From: Axinella damicornis
Lineage: Eukaryota; Porifera; Demospongiae; Axinellida; Axinellidae
DNA length: 64,000 bases
Assembly (NCBI GenBank): GCA_963931865.1
Contig: OZ007517.1
Span: forward strand, 10,116,038 to 10,180,037
Direction of reading: 5' to 3'
Position 1 is the first letter of the stretch, and every line of letters starts with the position of its first letter. The notes beneath the pieces were generated by a model that ran no database searches, was not told the DNA's origin, and saw only the letters and a program-made list of their open reading frames with translations. Below, piece by piece: positions 54,901 to 59,925 of the stretch. Both the position numbers and the translations under genes were made by a program.

Positions 54901-57616
54901 GCATCCATGGTGTACACTGTTACAGCAACATTTCTGGCCAGGGTTCCATTATGTATGCTTACAGTGGCACTGACACTGCTGTTATCTTCACCTACAGAGT
55001 ACACTGGGCTGTCGAATCCGATTGTAACCCCTGGAACAGCAGTTAGAATAATGCATGTGAAGCAATTAGTGTTGTATGCAACCATAAGCAGCATATTTGC
55101 AGTAAATTGCCCATAATTAACTTACTGTCATTATCTCTAATCCTGACAGAGGCAGTTTGTATGCTTAGTGTGACAGCTGGATCAATTGCTGTCAGGGTCA
55201 CATCGAAACGCTCAGAGTCGCTTTCAACAATCTCATCATCCAGAATGGGTATTGTTACCACTTGAGTTGGCATGGAAACACTGAATGTCAGGGTGGTGTT
55301 TATGGCTGTGTAGTCCATCCCAGCTTGATAAATGAGAAATACATACATCCATAGTTGGTGAAACTCTAAGCTGACATTTCGGAATAATTATTTAAAGTTG
55401 AGTTGCACAACATTCAGAAAGGCTAACTATTTGTGTAACAGCCTTACCAATGGCTGAGCCGTCTTCAGTCTGCAGATTTACCATCACATCTCTGGCTGGA
55501 GTTCCTCTCAGTGTTTCTACAATGACACTAACATTGCCAGCATCTTCATTTACATAATAGGTGGCTGGACAAAAGAATCCAATTGTTATCCCTGAATATA
55601 GAAGATAAATATCATGGTTATACAGTCTGCTTACCACAAATTGCAAGTCTGTATACATATTAGCGATGTATATGGAGTAACTTACCATCTTCATCTTCAA
55701 TGGTGACAGTTGCAGCATCTGGTGCCAATGTAACATTCGGGTCAGCTGTTGTCAGAGCCACATTGAAGAACTCAGAGCCCTCGACAAGAAGATCATCAAG
55801 GATGAATACTGTCACCATTGTTGTTGGCATGGTTGCACCCAATGTGAGATCAGTGGTCAGTGGTGTGTACTCTCCTCCAGCTGTGGAGATGAATGCACTT
55901 AGCATAATGCCCCACGCATGAGGGAAGCGAGCTAGTGCATGCCACAGTGCCTTCATAGTCCTGATTATTTTATTCATGGCCTGGTAGCTACATTTGTAAC
56001 TATATTCACTTCTGAAGGATGGCCCCAGACTAAATTCTATGATTATCTTTGTCTTGCTAATGGTCTTCGTGTGGAAACCGCACTACTGGTAGCCAGCGAT
56101 GCAACTCACAGGAAGCACAAGCTAAGCAGCTATTGCAGCTTGTTCCAATTAAGTGGCACACATGTCATGTGACTACCATGTTCAGTCGATTGAATCAGCA
56201 ATGGCCATGGCGTAATCTCACACCCAGCTGGAAGCAACGGCAGCTCTCTTGATACTCGTTAAAGAAAATTCCACACCGGAATTTGAGACTGCCAATAGAA
56301 ATACTGCATTGCTATGAAGGTGGTGCTTCCATTGGGCATGAGACTATAGTGCTCCTCACATACCAATTTCATGTTGGTTGTCCAAAGAACAAACCACTGA
56401 AACATGAATTGACCAATCTTGTTCTGCATAATTTGATTTTGGTGCTGAAACTAGTTCATTAGACCATGTGCAAGGAAGAGAGTAGGGTGCACCTTGGGAC
56501 ATAACACTACTCTATCTATTTCTTTCTTCTCTCTCTCTCTCTCTCTCTCTCTCGATCTCTCTCTCTCTCTCTCGTACCAAGCAGTTTCAAGAGCCCTACC
56601 TGCAGCTGTGCCACCAGCATCTGTCAATAGAGTCACTATGACATCCCCCACTGGTGTTCCACTCATCACAGACACACTGATGGTAACATTGCCGGCATCC
56701 TCACGCACAGAATAGGTTGTTTGGTCGAACCCAATTGTAACTAATACAATAGTGGGATAAGAGCAACCATTGCAGTTGTCCAGCATAACAGAGTTCACCA
56801 GCTCAAGTCTACAGCACATACACACTGCATGCATGTATTACTAATACTTAATTGTTAAGCATTGGACTTTAATTGCTAAGTGCTGCAGTTCATTCATCAA
56901 TATAGACCTGGCAGATACGTATGAAACATTGAATGTCAGTCTGCAGTGGGAAAATGTATGTCGTTTGCTCATGTTTGCTCCGACAATTTCCTACATTCAC
57001 ATCTATAGTATAGTTAGCTACACCTCAGACTGTCATAGACGTGACAAGAACTGAACATTCGGGCTTTTGAATCAATGGGAGTATCATCTCCTATGAATTC
57101 CAGATTCAAGGAGCTGAATTCCTGTGGAGTTGATCATGAATTCATACTTCAACTCAGCATGGGGTCACTTCCACTGTAATGCAGAGGCACTAAGCCATCA
57201 CAAACACACAATGAACAGTCCACATCTATGCACTCCATAACTGTGCAACCAATAGTAGTGTACTAATTACCAGTGGTAACAATAGCAGTGGAACCCCCGA
57301 CAACACATTACAGACTAGAGACACCGTCTCACTGAAAGGTGCTGTATTGCCAAGTTCAAATTTCAGATCTTTGAGGAAGCGCTATGAAGGCTATGAACTA
57401 CTATGTCTCCCTTCGTTTACATGTATACGTTAGAGATAGTCTAATGCGTATTAAACTGCAGGGCATTTTTTAACTCAGACCTCGAGCACACGCACATTAA
57501 TTCTCAGATACGCCCATGAATTAAACTGGTAATTTACAGCTACCTTGTGTCCGGACACTGCCGAAGGCAATATAGAAGAGAACCAGCTGCAGTAGTAGCA
57601 CCCCTTCCCTCAGCAT
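18866..57616 (-). CDS. Giant Calx-beta/Ig/FN3 transmembrane adhesion receptor (91-exon model)
   Basis: Starting at the ATG at 57616, I can join 91 exons with GT-AG (one GC-AG) borders into 17,064 coding nt, ending at TGA 18866-18868 (about 5,687 residues). Order: signal peptide, Calx-beta 1-9, three Ig, five Calx-beta, three Ig, five Calx-beta, two Ig, two Calx-beta, then fifteen Calx-beta, seven Ig, one FN3, TM helix and a 45-residue tail. Each Calx-beta repeat is split into exon A (strands up to TxDGTAxG) and exon B (acidic PILDD..VE.SE.F core and IEDxD end). Exons are symmetric phase 1-1. Calx-beta domains bind Ca2+, so a calcium-dependent adhesion or recognition role at the cell surface is likely. 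No Wreath or VWA region of sponge aggregation factors is seen. A single transcript is not proven: the repeat order resets at 36.5 kb, where two gene copies may be joined, and alternative splicing is easy with such exons. Confidence 0.6.
19073..19241 (-). CDS. Transmembrane exon of the giant receptor
   Basis: After a Thr/Pro and CMPCSSGG juxtamembrane stretch comes a helix containing AFLVLAVLLFVIVVILLLIL, followed by CVKKRHLRKEK. The phase changes from 1 to 2. It is homologous to the exon at 10130-10304. Confidence 0.85.
19944..20249 (-). CDS. FN3 domain of the giant receptor
   Basis: One 306-nt exon (phase 1-1). It begins APPDEVNHTIV, with VQLTWVPPEDNNARINSYNI, TTYQVYIRAENDVG and a C-terminal GPEPAEPY: the FN3 Trp, Tyr and N-x-x-G landmarks. 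The 700-bp intron that follows contains none of the further FN3 exons seen in the second cassette. Confidence 0.85.
20370..23161 (-). CDS. Ig domains d, e, f, g
   Basis: Exons are d 22868-23161 (DPPTITIPPQ, EFTCTATG, YTCSVSN), e 22457-22744 (GNIPDRTVTLG, FNCSAVG, YTCFASI), f 22030-22344 (TDLNLECVAQN, EYCCTVTN) and g 20370-20657 (VRRDVATSLLLMC, VYVCVANN). These four have both canonical cysteines. The 1.37-kb intron between f and g (20658-22029) shows no recognisable gene. Confidence 0.85.
23474..24512 (-). CDS. Ig domains a, b, c (fourth block)
   Basis: Exons are a 24240-24512 (DRPAIVTDP), b 23824-24102 (DPPQISQQP) and c 23474-23746 (DPPTIITDP). All have the C-strand Trp and F-strand Cys and no B-strand Cys. 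Confidence 0.85.
24584..24971 (-). CDS. Calx-beta repeat 36 (type 9)
   Basis: Exon A is 24834-24971 (VGFENTSYLVAEDAGS, FCAGDGTAVG). Exon B is 24584-24769 (PGDYTPMTQEQTF, RHVCEDITIV). The last Calx-beta repeat before the membrane-proximal Ig/FN3 part. Confidence 0.85.
25111..25526 (-). CDS. Calx-beta repeat 35 (type 8)
   Basis: Exon A is 25383-25526 (SRRTYSVREDAGSISV). Exon B is 25111-25305 (MDYTGVTSTLTF, ILDDNVVEDSEF, IEDTDS). The phase-1 donor here could join either type-9 exon A, at 24971 or at 16898. Confidence 0.85.
25600..26043 (-). CDS. Calx-beta repeat 34 (type 7)
   Basis: Exon A is 25903-26043 (STTSYTVSEDEGSVSV, ending GAAMS). Exon B is 25600-25797 (MDFPNISIHLTF, ILNDMVPEDLEYF, ILDDIDS). 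Confidence 0.85.
26158..26574 (-). CDS. Calx-beta repeat 33 (type 6)
   Basis: Exon A is 26428-26574 (NPATYSVAEDVGSVNV). Exon B is 26158-26352 (LDYSFTSSDLIF, ILEDTVLESSETI, IQDNDG). Confidence 0.85.
26644..27042 (-). CDS. Calx-beta repeat 32 (type 5)
   Basis: Exon A is 26902-27042 (NPATYSVREDAGSVSV, QDETLDRDV). Exon B is 26644-26838 (MQYTHVPANIIF, ILDNIIVADPMSF, IEDDDS). Confidence 0.85.
27134..27575 (-). CDS. Calx-beta repeat 31 (type 7)
   Basis: Exon A is 27435-27575 (SPTTYTVSEGVGSVSV). Exon B is 27134-27331 (MDFSNISIDLTF, ILNDMVPEDSEYF, VLDDIDS). Confidence 0.85.
27666..28085 (-). CDS. Calx-beta repeat 30 (type 6)
   Basis: Exon A is 27936-28085 (SPDTTYTVAEDTGSVNV, one residue longer than its sisters). 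Exon B is 27666-27860 (LDYNFTSSNLIF, ILEDMVLESSETI, IEDNDG). Confidence 0.85.
28155..28602 (-). CDS. Calx-beta repeat 29 (type 5) with internal duplication
   Basis: Exon A is 28462-28602 (SPATYSVCEGAGSVSV). Exon B is 28155-28394, 240 nt instead of 195, because its first 15 residues are duplicated: AGIQHMNISTDVISN is followed by AGTQYTHVSTDVAFN. The core is ILDNMTVADSTFF. Confidence 0.85.
28633..29184. mobile_element. 552-bp MITE with AAACA duplication
   Basis: It begins GTAGGGCTATGCGATAAT and ends ATTATCACCCTGCCCTAC (imperfect inverted repeats). AAACA lies directly on both sides (28628-28632 and 29185-29189). No ORF of transposase type. It sits in the intron between repeats 28 and 29. Confidence 0.7.
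29250..29686 (-). CDS. Calx-beta repeat 28 (type 7)
   Basis: Exon A is 29546-29686 (STTTYTVSEDVGSVSV). Exon B is 29250-29447 (TDFRNISIDLTF, ILNDMVPEYLEYF, VLDDINS). Confidence 0.85.
29953..29973. repeat. Poly-C tract
   Basis: About 21 consecutive C in the intron between repeats 27 and 28. Confidence 0.95.
30557..30982 (-). CDS. Calx-beta repeat 27 (type 6)
   Basis: Exon A is 30836-30982 (NPATYSVDEDVGSVNA, VLCGTLARG). Exon B is 30557-30751 (VDYDITSSNLIF, ILDDPVLESSETI, IEDNDG). The following 0.87-kb intron holds a C homopolymer. Confidence 0.85.
31046..31443 (-). CDS. Calx-beta repeat 26 (type 5)
   Basis: Exon A is 31303-31443 (VGFNPATYSVREDAGSVS). Exon B is 31046-31240 (TQYTHASTDVTF, ILDNMVVADSTLF, IEDDD). 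Confidence 0.85.
32014..32448 (-). CDS. Calx-beta repeat 25 (type 4)
   Basis: Exon A is 32311-32448 (VTIGFIGTYSVREDAAS). Exon B is 32014-32208 (VDYTAVSRSLTF, ILDDLIVEHSEMF, IEDIDS). Confidence 0.85.
32531..33451 (-). CDS. Calx-beta repeat 24 (type 3)
   Basis: Exon A is 33305-33451 (TIGFNSSVYSVNEGTTSVS). Exon B is 32531-32734 (SDYTAFTRSLAF, IRDDNVVEQQFEYF, IEDDDS). Confidence 0.85.
33534..34633 (-). CDS. Calx-beta repeat 23 (type 2)
   Basis: Exon A is 34490-34633 (ITIGFYCPATYYVNEDAG). Exon B is 33534-33740 (MDYTAVTTTLTF, ILDDQIVESYYNSHQYF, IRDNDS), three residues longer than its sister because of the YYNSHQ loop. Confidence 0.85.
34002..34060. other. Possible transposon terminus in an intron
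   Basis: CAGTGGCGTATCTATGGCAG resembles terminal inverted repeats common in animal hAT-type elements. I could not find a matching opposite end nearby, so it may be a fragment. The rest of this 750-bp intron shows nothing else. Confidence 0.3.
34728..36529 (-). CDS. Calx-beta repeat 22 (type 1)
   Basis: Exon A is 36389-36529 (AIGFDQTTYSVLEDAGSV). Exon B is 34728-34922 (GGEYTPLTTDLTF, ILDDVLVEGSEFF, IEDEDG). The intron is 1.47 kb and contains only unrecognised short ORFs. This is the type that directly follows the signal peptide in the other two genes. Confidence 0.85.
37021..37170 (+). pseudogene. Possible Crypton/tyrosine-recombinase N-terminal fragment
   Basis: A plus-strand ATG (37021) reads MAKRLGGAERFANVTDEDIA, then KDSKNTKKATKAAV, then a stop. 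One base later, another frame reads VFENYLKY. The KDSKNTKKATK..V..F..YL pattern is familiar from the N-terminal region of Crypton-derived recombinase-like proteins (KIAA1958/QRICH1/ZMYM type). Assignment is from memory and the fragment is short. Confidence 0.4.
37226..37377. mobile_element. 152-bp near-perfect palindrome
   Basis: The arms start AAACAATTATTGCACGCTTC and end with its complement; the centre is GGCCTTCGGCC. A few bases differ between arms (a GATATCC/GATATCAAGA segment). Fold-back MITE or cruciform sequence. Confidence 0.75.
38435..38860 (-). CDS. Calx-beta repeat 21 (type 6)
   Basis: Exon A is 38714-38860 (NPTTYSVSEGIGSVSV). Exon B is 38435-38629 (MDYSITSSDLIF, ILDDTVLESSETI, IEDDDG). 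This is the last repeat before the order resets; the donor is GATG|GTCAGT. Confidence 0.85.
38930..39338 (-). CDS. Calx-beta repeat 20 (type 5)
   Basis: Exon A is 39198-39338 (DPATYSVREDAGSVSV). Exon B is 38930-39124 (MEYTPVSTNITF, LIDNMIVADSTLF). Near-identical to repeat 15. Confidence 0.85.
39608..40275 (-). CDS. Ig domains a and c (third block, b missing)
   Basis: Exons are a 40003-40275 and c 39608-39880. The DPPQ-type domain b found between them in the other blocks is absent; only a 122-bp CA-rich intron remains. The symmetric phase keeps the frame. Confidence 0.85.
40354..40731 (-). CDS. Calx-beta repeat 19 (type 9)
   Basis: Exon A is 40594-40731 (AGLENTSYLVAEDAGS, STVDDTAVG). Exon B is 40354-40536 (PGDYTPMTQEQTF). 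Exon B lacks three bases near its end compared with its sisters (GQSTTLSIG), an in-frame deletion. Confidence 0.85.
40799..40841. repeat. Tandem duplication, ~21-bp unit
   Basis: GGAATCTTACGGTCTAGGGA occurs twice in a row in the intron between repeats 18 and 19. Confidence 0.85.
40958..41375 (-). CDS. Calx-beta repeat 18 (type 8)
   Basis: Exon A is 41232-41375 (SRRTYSIREDAGSISV). Exon B is 40958-41152 (MEYADVTTTLTF, ILDDNVVEDPEF, IEDTDS). Confidence 0.85.
41449..41887 (-). CDS. Calx-beta repeat 17 (type 7)
   Basis: Exon A is 41747-41887 (STATYTVSEGVGSVSV). Exon B is 41449-41646 (GMDYPNISIDQTF, ILNDMVPEDLEYF, ILDDIDS). Confidence 0.85.
42044..42464 (-). CDS. Calx-beta repeat 16 (type 6)
   Basis: Exon A is 42318-42464 (NPAAYSVAEDAGSVSV). 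Exon B is 42044-42238 (MDYSITSRDLIF, ILEDTVLESSETI, IEDNDS). Confidence 0.85.
42532..42940 (-). CDS. Calx-beta repeat 15 (type 5)
   Basis: Exon A is 42800-42940 (NPATYSVREDAGSVSV, VQDGIQDRDVLV). Exon B is 42532-42726 (MEYTPVSTNITF, LIDNMIVADSTLF). Almost identical to repeat 20, introns included. Confidence 0.85.
43120..44184 (-). CDS. Ig domains a, b, c (second block)
   Basis: Exons are a 43912-44184, b 43466-43744 and c 43120-43392, with lengths identical to the first block (273, 279, 273 nt). Domain b has a changed loop (IFLPSREEVNG). The B-strand Cys is again absent in all three. Confidence 0.85.
44271..44657 (-). CDS. Calx-beta repeat 14 (type 9)
   Basis: Exon A is 44520-44657 (AGFENTSYLVAEDAGS). 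Exon B is 44271-44456 (PGDYTSLTQEQTF, VTIVHYSTNEVVAEMF). The intron upstream of exon A matches the one upstream of 16898 until the minisatellite begins, so this repeat is the closest seen relative of the second cassette's start. Confidence 0.85.
44865..45264 (-). CDS. Calx-beta repeat 13 (type 8)
   Basis: Exon A is 45121-45264 (SPATYSVHEDAGSIGL, TAAGGTAMG). Exon B is 44865-45059 (MDYTGVTTTLTF, ILDDNVLEDSEF, IEDIDS). Confidence 0.85.
45331..45744 (-). CDS. Calx-beta repeat 12 (type 7)
   Basis: Exon A is 45604-45744 (STTSYTVSENEGSV). Exon B is 45331-45528 (MDFQHVSFDPTF, ILDDMTLEDFEYF, VVDDLDS). Confidence 0.85.
45908..46329 (-). CDS. Calx-beta repeat 11 (type 6)
   Basis: Exon A is 46183-46329 (NSATYSVSEGVGSVIV). 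Exon B is 45908-46102 (MDYSITSRDLIF, ILDDPVLENSETI, IEDNDS). Confidence 0.85.
46398..46802 (-). CDS. Calx-beta repeat 10 (type 5)
   Basis: Exon A is 46662-46802 (SPATYSVPEVAGSVSV). Exon B is 46398-46592 (KQYSPISTDVTF, IVDNMMVKVSTLF, IEDDD). The EDAG motif has become EVAG, one of the more diverged copies. Confidence 0.85.
47033..48701 (-). CDS. Ig domains a, b, c (first block)
   Basis: There are three one-exon Ig domains: a 48429-48701 (DRPAIVTDP, YQWQRNG, EGNFACVVTN), b 47379-47657 (DPPQITQQP, YQWQLDG, EGNYSCIVTN) and c 47033-47305 (DPPTIITDP, YTWEQGD, NSYRCVVSN). All keep the C-strand Trp and F-strand Cys but have no B-strand Cys. All are phase 1-1. The a-b intron carries a 600-bp insertion. 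Confidence 0.85.
47704..48303. mobile_element. 600-bp insertion flanked by TTAA
   Basis: The matching intron of the next block (43780s) reads straight through CTTAAAGACTG. Here CTTAA occurs at both ends of an extra 600 bp. TTAA duplication suggests a piggyBac-type event, but I see no clear terminal inverted repeats. A 61-codon minus ORF inside is unrecognised. Confidence 0.55.
48779..49165 (-). CDS. Calx-beta repeat 9 (type 9)
   Basis: Exon A is 49028-49165 (VGFENTSYLVAEDAGS). Exon B is 48779-48964 (PGDYTSLTQEQTFNSG, RRVCEDITIV, ending LSIG). Type 9 always precedes the Ig block. It has a Cys in place of the ILDD stretch and lacks the acidic IEDxD end. Confidence 0.85.
49308..49722 (-). CDS. 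Calx-beta repeat 8 (type 8), shifted donor
   Basis: Exon A is 49594-49722 (NPATYSVQEDAGNTSV, ending FLTVS). The position homologous to the usual donor is preceded by a stop and a 1-nt insertion, but TCAG|GTTAGT upstream gives a 129-nt exon in the correct phase, five residues shorter than its sisters. Exon B is 49308-49502 (MDYTGVTSTLTF, ILDDNVVEDPEF, IEDTDS). Confidence 0.75.
49822..50222 (-). CDS. Calx-beta repeat 7 (type 7)
   Basis: Exon A is 50082-50222 (GVTIGFSPTTYTVSEG, ILARNVVVTL). Exon B is 49822-50016 (MDFPDIAINLTF, VLNDLTVEDFEYF, VVDIDS). Confidence 0.85.
50369..50776 (-). CDS. Calx-beta repeat 6 (type 6), GC donor
   Basis: Exon A is 50630-50776 (SPATYSVTEDAG, LARGVSVVM). Exon B is 50369-50563 (VDFDVTSSDLIF, ILEDVFLENSETI, IEDNDG). 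Exon B ends GATG|GCAAGT, a GC-AG intron, where all sister copies have GT. Confidence 0.85.
50845..51259 (-). CDS. Calx-beta repeat 5 (type 5)
   Basis: Exon A is 51119-51259 (NPATYSVREDAGGVSVNL, TTMSNTAM). Exon B is 50845-51039 (MQYTHVSTDVTF, ILDNMMVAYFTSF, IEDDDS). In this copy the usual acidic ..V(E/A)DS.. of the type is replaced by AYFTS. Confidence 0.85.
51650..52157 (-). CDS. Calx-beta repeat 4 (type 4)
   Basis: Exon A is 52023-52157 (VTIGFTGTYSVHEDAAS, STSDGTAMG). Exon B is 51650-51841 (VDYTAVSRNLTF, ILDDLIVERSEMF, IEDIDS). The type is marked by the short F-x-GTYSV loop. Confidence 0.85.
52240..55030 (-). CDS. Calx-beta repeat 3 (type 3), split by a 2.4-kb intron
   Basis: Exon A is 54884-55030 (TIGFDSPVYSVGEDNSSVS, ending AQDHG). 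Exon B is 52240-52440 (PADYAASTRSLVF, IRNDDVVEQQFEYF, IEDDNDS) and is open throughout, though it lacks an early Met. The unusually long intron contains two mobile elements. The equivalent intron in repeat 24 is only about 0.57 kb. Confidence 0.8.
52741..52782. repeat. TTC-rich low-complexity tract
   Basis: Repeats of TTCTTCTTTC lie in the intron before exon B of repeat 3. The adjoining ~200 bp is richer in CpG than its surroundings and I cannot assign it. Confidence 0.7.
53352..53624. mobile_element. Near-perfect 273-bp palindrome
   Basis: Two arms of ~117 bp (53352-53468 and 53508-53624) are reverse complements with a few mismatches, around a ~39-bp AT-rich loop. The same peptide can be read on both strands, showing that the ORFs here are palindrome artefacts. 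Probably a fold-back MITE. Confidence 0.75.
53999..54468. mobile_element. MITE with TA target duplication (pogo/Tc1-like termini)
   Basis: It begins CAGTGGAACCTGTCTAA and ends GGCAGGTTTCACTG, as terminal inverted repeats, and TA lies on both sides. About 470 bp long with no transposase. The termini resemble those of mariner/pogo-superfamily MITEs; that assignment is from memory of the consensus. Confidence 0.65.
55126..55591 (-). CDS. Calx-beta repeat 2 (type 2)
   Basis: Exon A is 55448-55591 (ITIGFFCPATYYVNEDAG). Exon B is 55126-55323 (MDYTAINTTLTF, ILDDEIVESDSERF, IRDNDS). The type is marked by a Cys-Pro insertion before the YxVxED motif. Confidence 0.85.
55686..56740 (-). CDS. Calx-beta repeat 1 (type 1)
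   Basis: Exon A is 56600-56740 (TIGFDQTTYSVREDAGNVT, ending GGTAAG). Exon B is 55686-55880 (GGEYTPLTTDL, ILDDLLVEGSEFF, IEDEDG). Lengths of 141 and 195 nt equal those of the type-1 repeat in the left paralogue. The intron between them holds a (CT)n microsatellite. Confidence 0.85.
56528..56573. repeat. (CT)n microsatellite
   Basis: About 46 bp of CT repeats, with one CGAT interruption, lie in the intron after exon A of repeat 1. Confidence 0.9.
56741..57543 (-). other. First intron, no feature seen
   Basis: This ~0.8 kb intron separates the signal exon from the first Calx-beta exon. I see no ORF of interest and no clear repeat in it. Confidence 0.6.
57544..57616 (-). CDS. Signal-peptide exon of the giant receptor
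   Basis: This 73-nt exon encodes MLREGVLLLQLVLFYIAFGS followed by VRTQ, a typical hydrophobic leader. It ends CACAAG|GTAGCT in phase 1. The signal exon of the left paralogue (8628-8700) has exactly the same length and the same VRTQ ending, which supports this start. The next exon joins as G|TTACAATTGG. Confidence 0.85.
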
Positions 57617-58327
57617 CGCGGCAAAACTCGCATTGTTAAGCACGTACACCACCAGCAGATCAGAGGAGGTAGGACACGCTTACGGAGGTACGCGAAACTC
57701 CGTATCACGTTGAGTTTCAAGAGATCGTGAACGGAGTAATGTGACGGACGCTACCCACGTGGAAACCATTAAACATCACCTTCAAGTCGGCAAGTTGGCT
57801 TCGTCTGTTCTCTCGTTGTGAATTCGCTGTCGGCTGGAGATAGCCACAGTTCAAAGCGGCGATGGATGCCTTCAAGAAAATCTACCTCTCCCCTCCCATG
57901 GCCCCAGACCTTTTGTGCTATAAACCTCTGAAATAAGGGCGGGCAAAGCGGGTTAGTTATTGGTGATGTTTGAGCGAAGATATCCGGAGAACGGGAGCAG
58001 CTAAAAATACCGGACCTGCATCACAGGATTGCCCATTCTCTGTGGATTCTTGTGATACCTACATGTGGGGGTGACATCCCCATCAGGTTTGGAGCTACAG
58101 GCCTCTGAATCCAACCATGTTTTGAGGATTTTGATGCATGTGGTGTTTGTGCAGTCGTTGCTCACAAACCGTACATGCTAATGGACATGGAAATTATGCC
58201 CTGTATTGGTCCCTGTATTGGGTGACAACCCTGTTGTGCTTGGAGCTATGGATGCCTCAAATGAACAATTTTTCAAGATTTGATGTCTATACTGTGACTT
58301 CGTCCAACTCACGAACCCTATTAACAG

Positions 58328-58376
58328 TAGCCTTGTTCCCGTGCAAAAGCTGGGTGATAGCCTGGGAACGAGGCTA
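58328..58376. mobile_element. Short TAGCC-family palindromic element
   Basis: It begins TAGCCTTGTTCCCG and ends CCTGGGAACGAGGCTA. Only 49 bp long, it lies inside the loop of the fold-back element. Confidence 0.6.
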
Positions 58377-58448
58377 ATTCACCAGTAAACCTGGGATTTG
58401 CAAATCCTGCTAGAAAAAAATACTTGATCTTTCATGTATGTTGGGCAA

Positions 58449-58486
58449 GAGCGCATGATGACATCATTGTTTTTCATCATGCGCTC
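58449..58486. repeat. Perfect 13-bp-arm hairpin
   Basis: GAGCGCATGATGA and TCATCATGCGCTC are separated by 12 bases, inside the fold-back loop. Confidence 0.7.
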
Positions 58487-59146
58487 GTGTTGGGTGATAA
58501 TCCTAAAGCTGCAGCCATCTGAAGTTTCAGTTTTGAAGTGTACGAACCATTAACGTTCCACCTGGAGTATGGACACCAGATTTAGCATGGTATACCAATT
58601 ATGGATAATCATGCCATGACATGTTTGCACATTCTGCTAAAAATAATAGGTAAACATTGACCACACATTGATCCATACTTCCTGACCACAGGGTTCACGA
58701 CAACAGCCAGACAAAGGACTTGTTGTAGCTACATGTATGTCCAAGCACTTTAGTTGCCCCTCTGGCATGCATGCAAGACAGTGAGAAAGTGACAGAACTG
58801 GATCTGCATGTGTTCCAGCATGTGACTCATGAGATAATTAACTGTGAGGGTGGGACATCAAATTGTCACAAGGGTGAATTCCTAGGAACTTGAAATTCTT
58901 GCTTCAGAAATAGCTAGGCGATGAAAAGCTGCATGGCGATGGCCTGGGAACAATGCATTACATTGTAAATGTGGATAACTGCATGATTGTGGATAAATTT
59001 GACACTCCAGTGGAAGGGCATCTGGTATGCATCAACTGGCAGGCAGTCCCAGCTCTAATCCCCAAGTCGAGCAGTCCACTACATTTTAGTTCACCATCTC
59101 CGAACTACAGGTAATCCCCACAAATATGCAGAAAGTCTCTGCTGTT

Positions 59147-59206
59147 AAGCTCGTCATCTGATGATCAATCATAAGCTCATCGTCTGATGATCAATTATGA
59201 ACGTGT
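59147..59206. repeat. Tandem duplication, ~31-bp unit
   Basis: Two imperfect copies, both containing CTGATGATCAAT, follow each other directly. Confidence 0.6.
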
Positions 59207-59925
59207 GTGCATTGGAAGCAGAGCAAGAGAACGTCATGAAACAAATCCATGAATATGGTCGGCTTCAGACACCTGGTGCTTCAAATTAGTGGGGTTATCA
59301 ACCAACATAAAAGGACCACTTGAAAGGTCAATCCTTGCCCAAGCAGCTACTGCAAATCTCCTGTCCATAAGTGTTAGTTCGTGATGGGCGAAGTCACAGT
59401 ATAGACATCAAATCTTGAAAAATTGTTCATTGGAGGCATCCATAGCTCCAAGTACAACAGGGTTGTCACCCAATACAGGGACCACATTGGCAACATTGAT
59501 CTTTGCTCTATCCAGTGGCATAATTTCCATGTCCATAGCATTTACGGTTTGTGAGCAACGACTGCACAAACACACCACATGCATCAAAATCCTCAAAACA
59601 TGGTTGGATTCAGAGGCCTGTAGCTCCAAACCTGATGGGGATGTCACCCCCACATGTAGGTATCACAAGAATCCACAGAGAATGGGCAATCCTGTGATGC
59701 AGGTCCGGTATTTTTAGCTGCTCCCGTTCTCCGGATATCTTCGCTCAAACATCACCAATAATTACCCCGCTTGTGTAATAACAAAATGGGGTATAGTAGG
59801 AAAATTGTAAGGAACTGTGACTAATCTATACACCAATCTATACATAGCTACATGTGTAGATTCTGCAAATAAAGAGAGAATAAAAAACAATGATTATACA
59901 AAAACGAATGACAGAAACTTCAGTA

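Larger units (their letters stand above)
57945..59772. mobile_element. Fold-back element with ~360-bp inverted arms
   Basis: The left arm (57945-58302) and right arm (59389-59772) are long near-perfect reverse complements. Both carry, for example, the sequence around ATATCCGGAGAACGGGAGCA. The right arm keeps about 25-30 bp near 59490-59515 that the left arm lacks. The ~1.09 kb loop contains a small TAGCC-family element, a perfect 13-bp hairpin and a tandem duplication. I see no transposase ORF. Short ORFs in the arms are mirror images of each other and unlikely to be genes. Confidence 0.7.

Noticed and set aside
18866..57616. Identification as sponge aggregation factor core protein
   Set aside because: Calx-beta repeats are shared, but there is a TM helix with cytoplasmic tail, Ig and FN3 domains are present, and no Wreath-like domain is seen.
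59408..59717. Overlapping ORFs of 81 and 100 residues
   Set aside because: They lie in the right arm of the fold-back element and correspond to a mirrored ORF at 58138-58377; no domain recognised.
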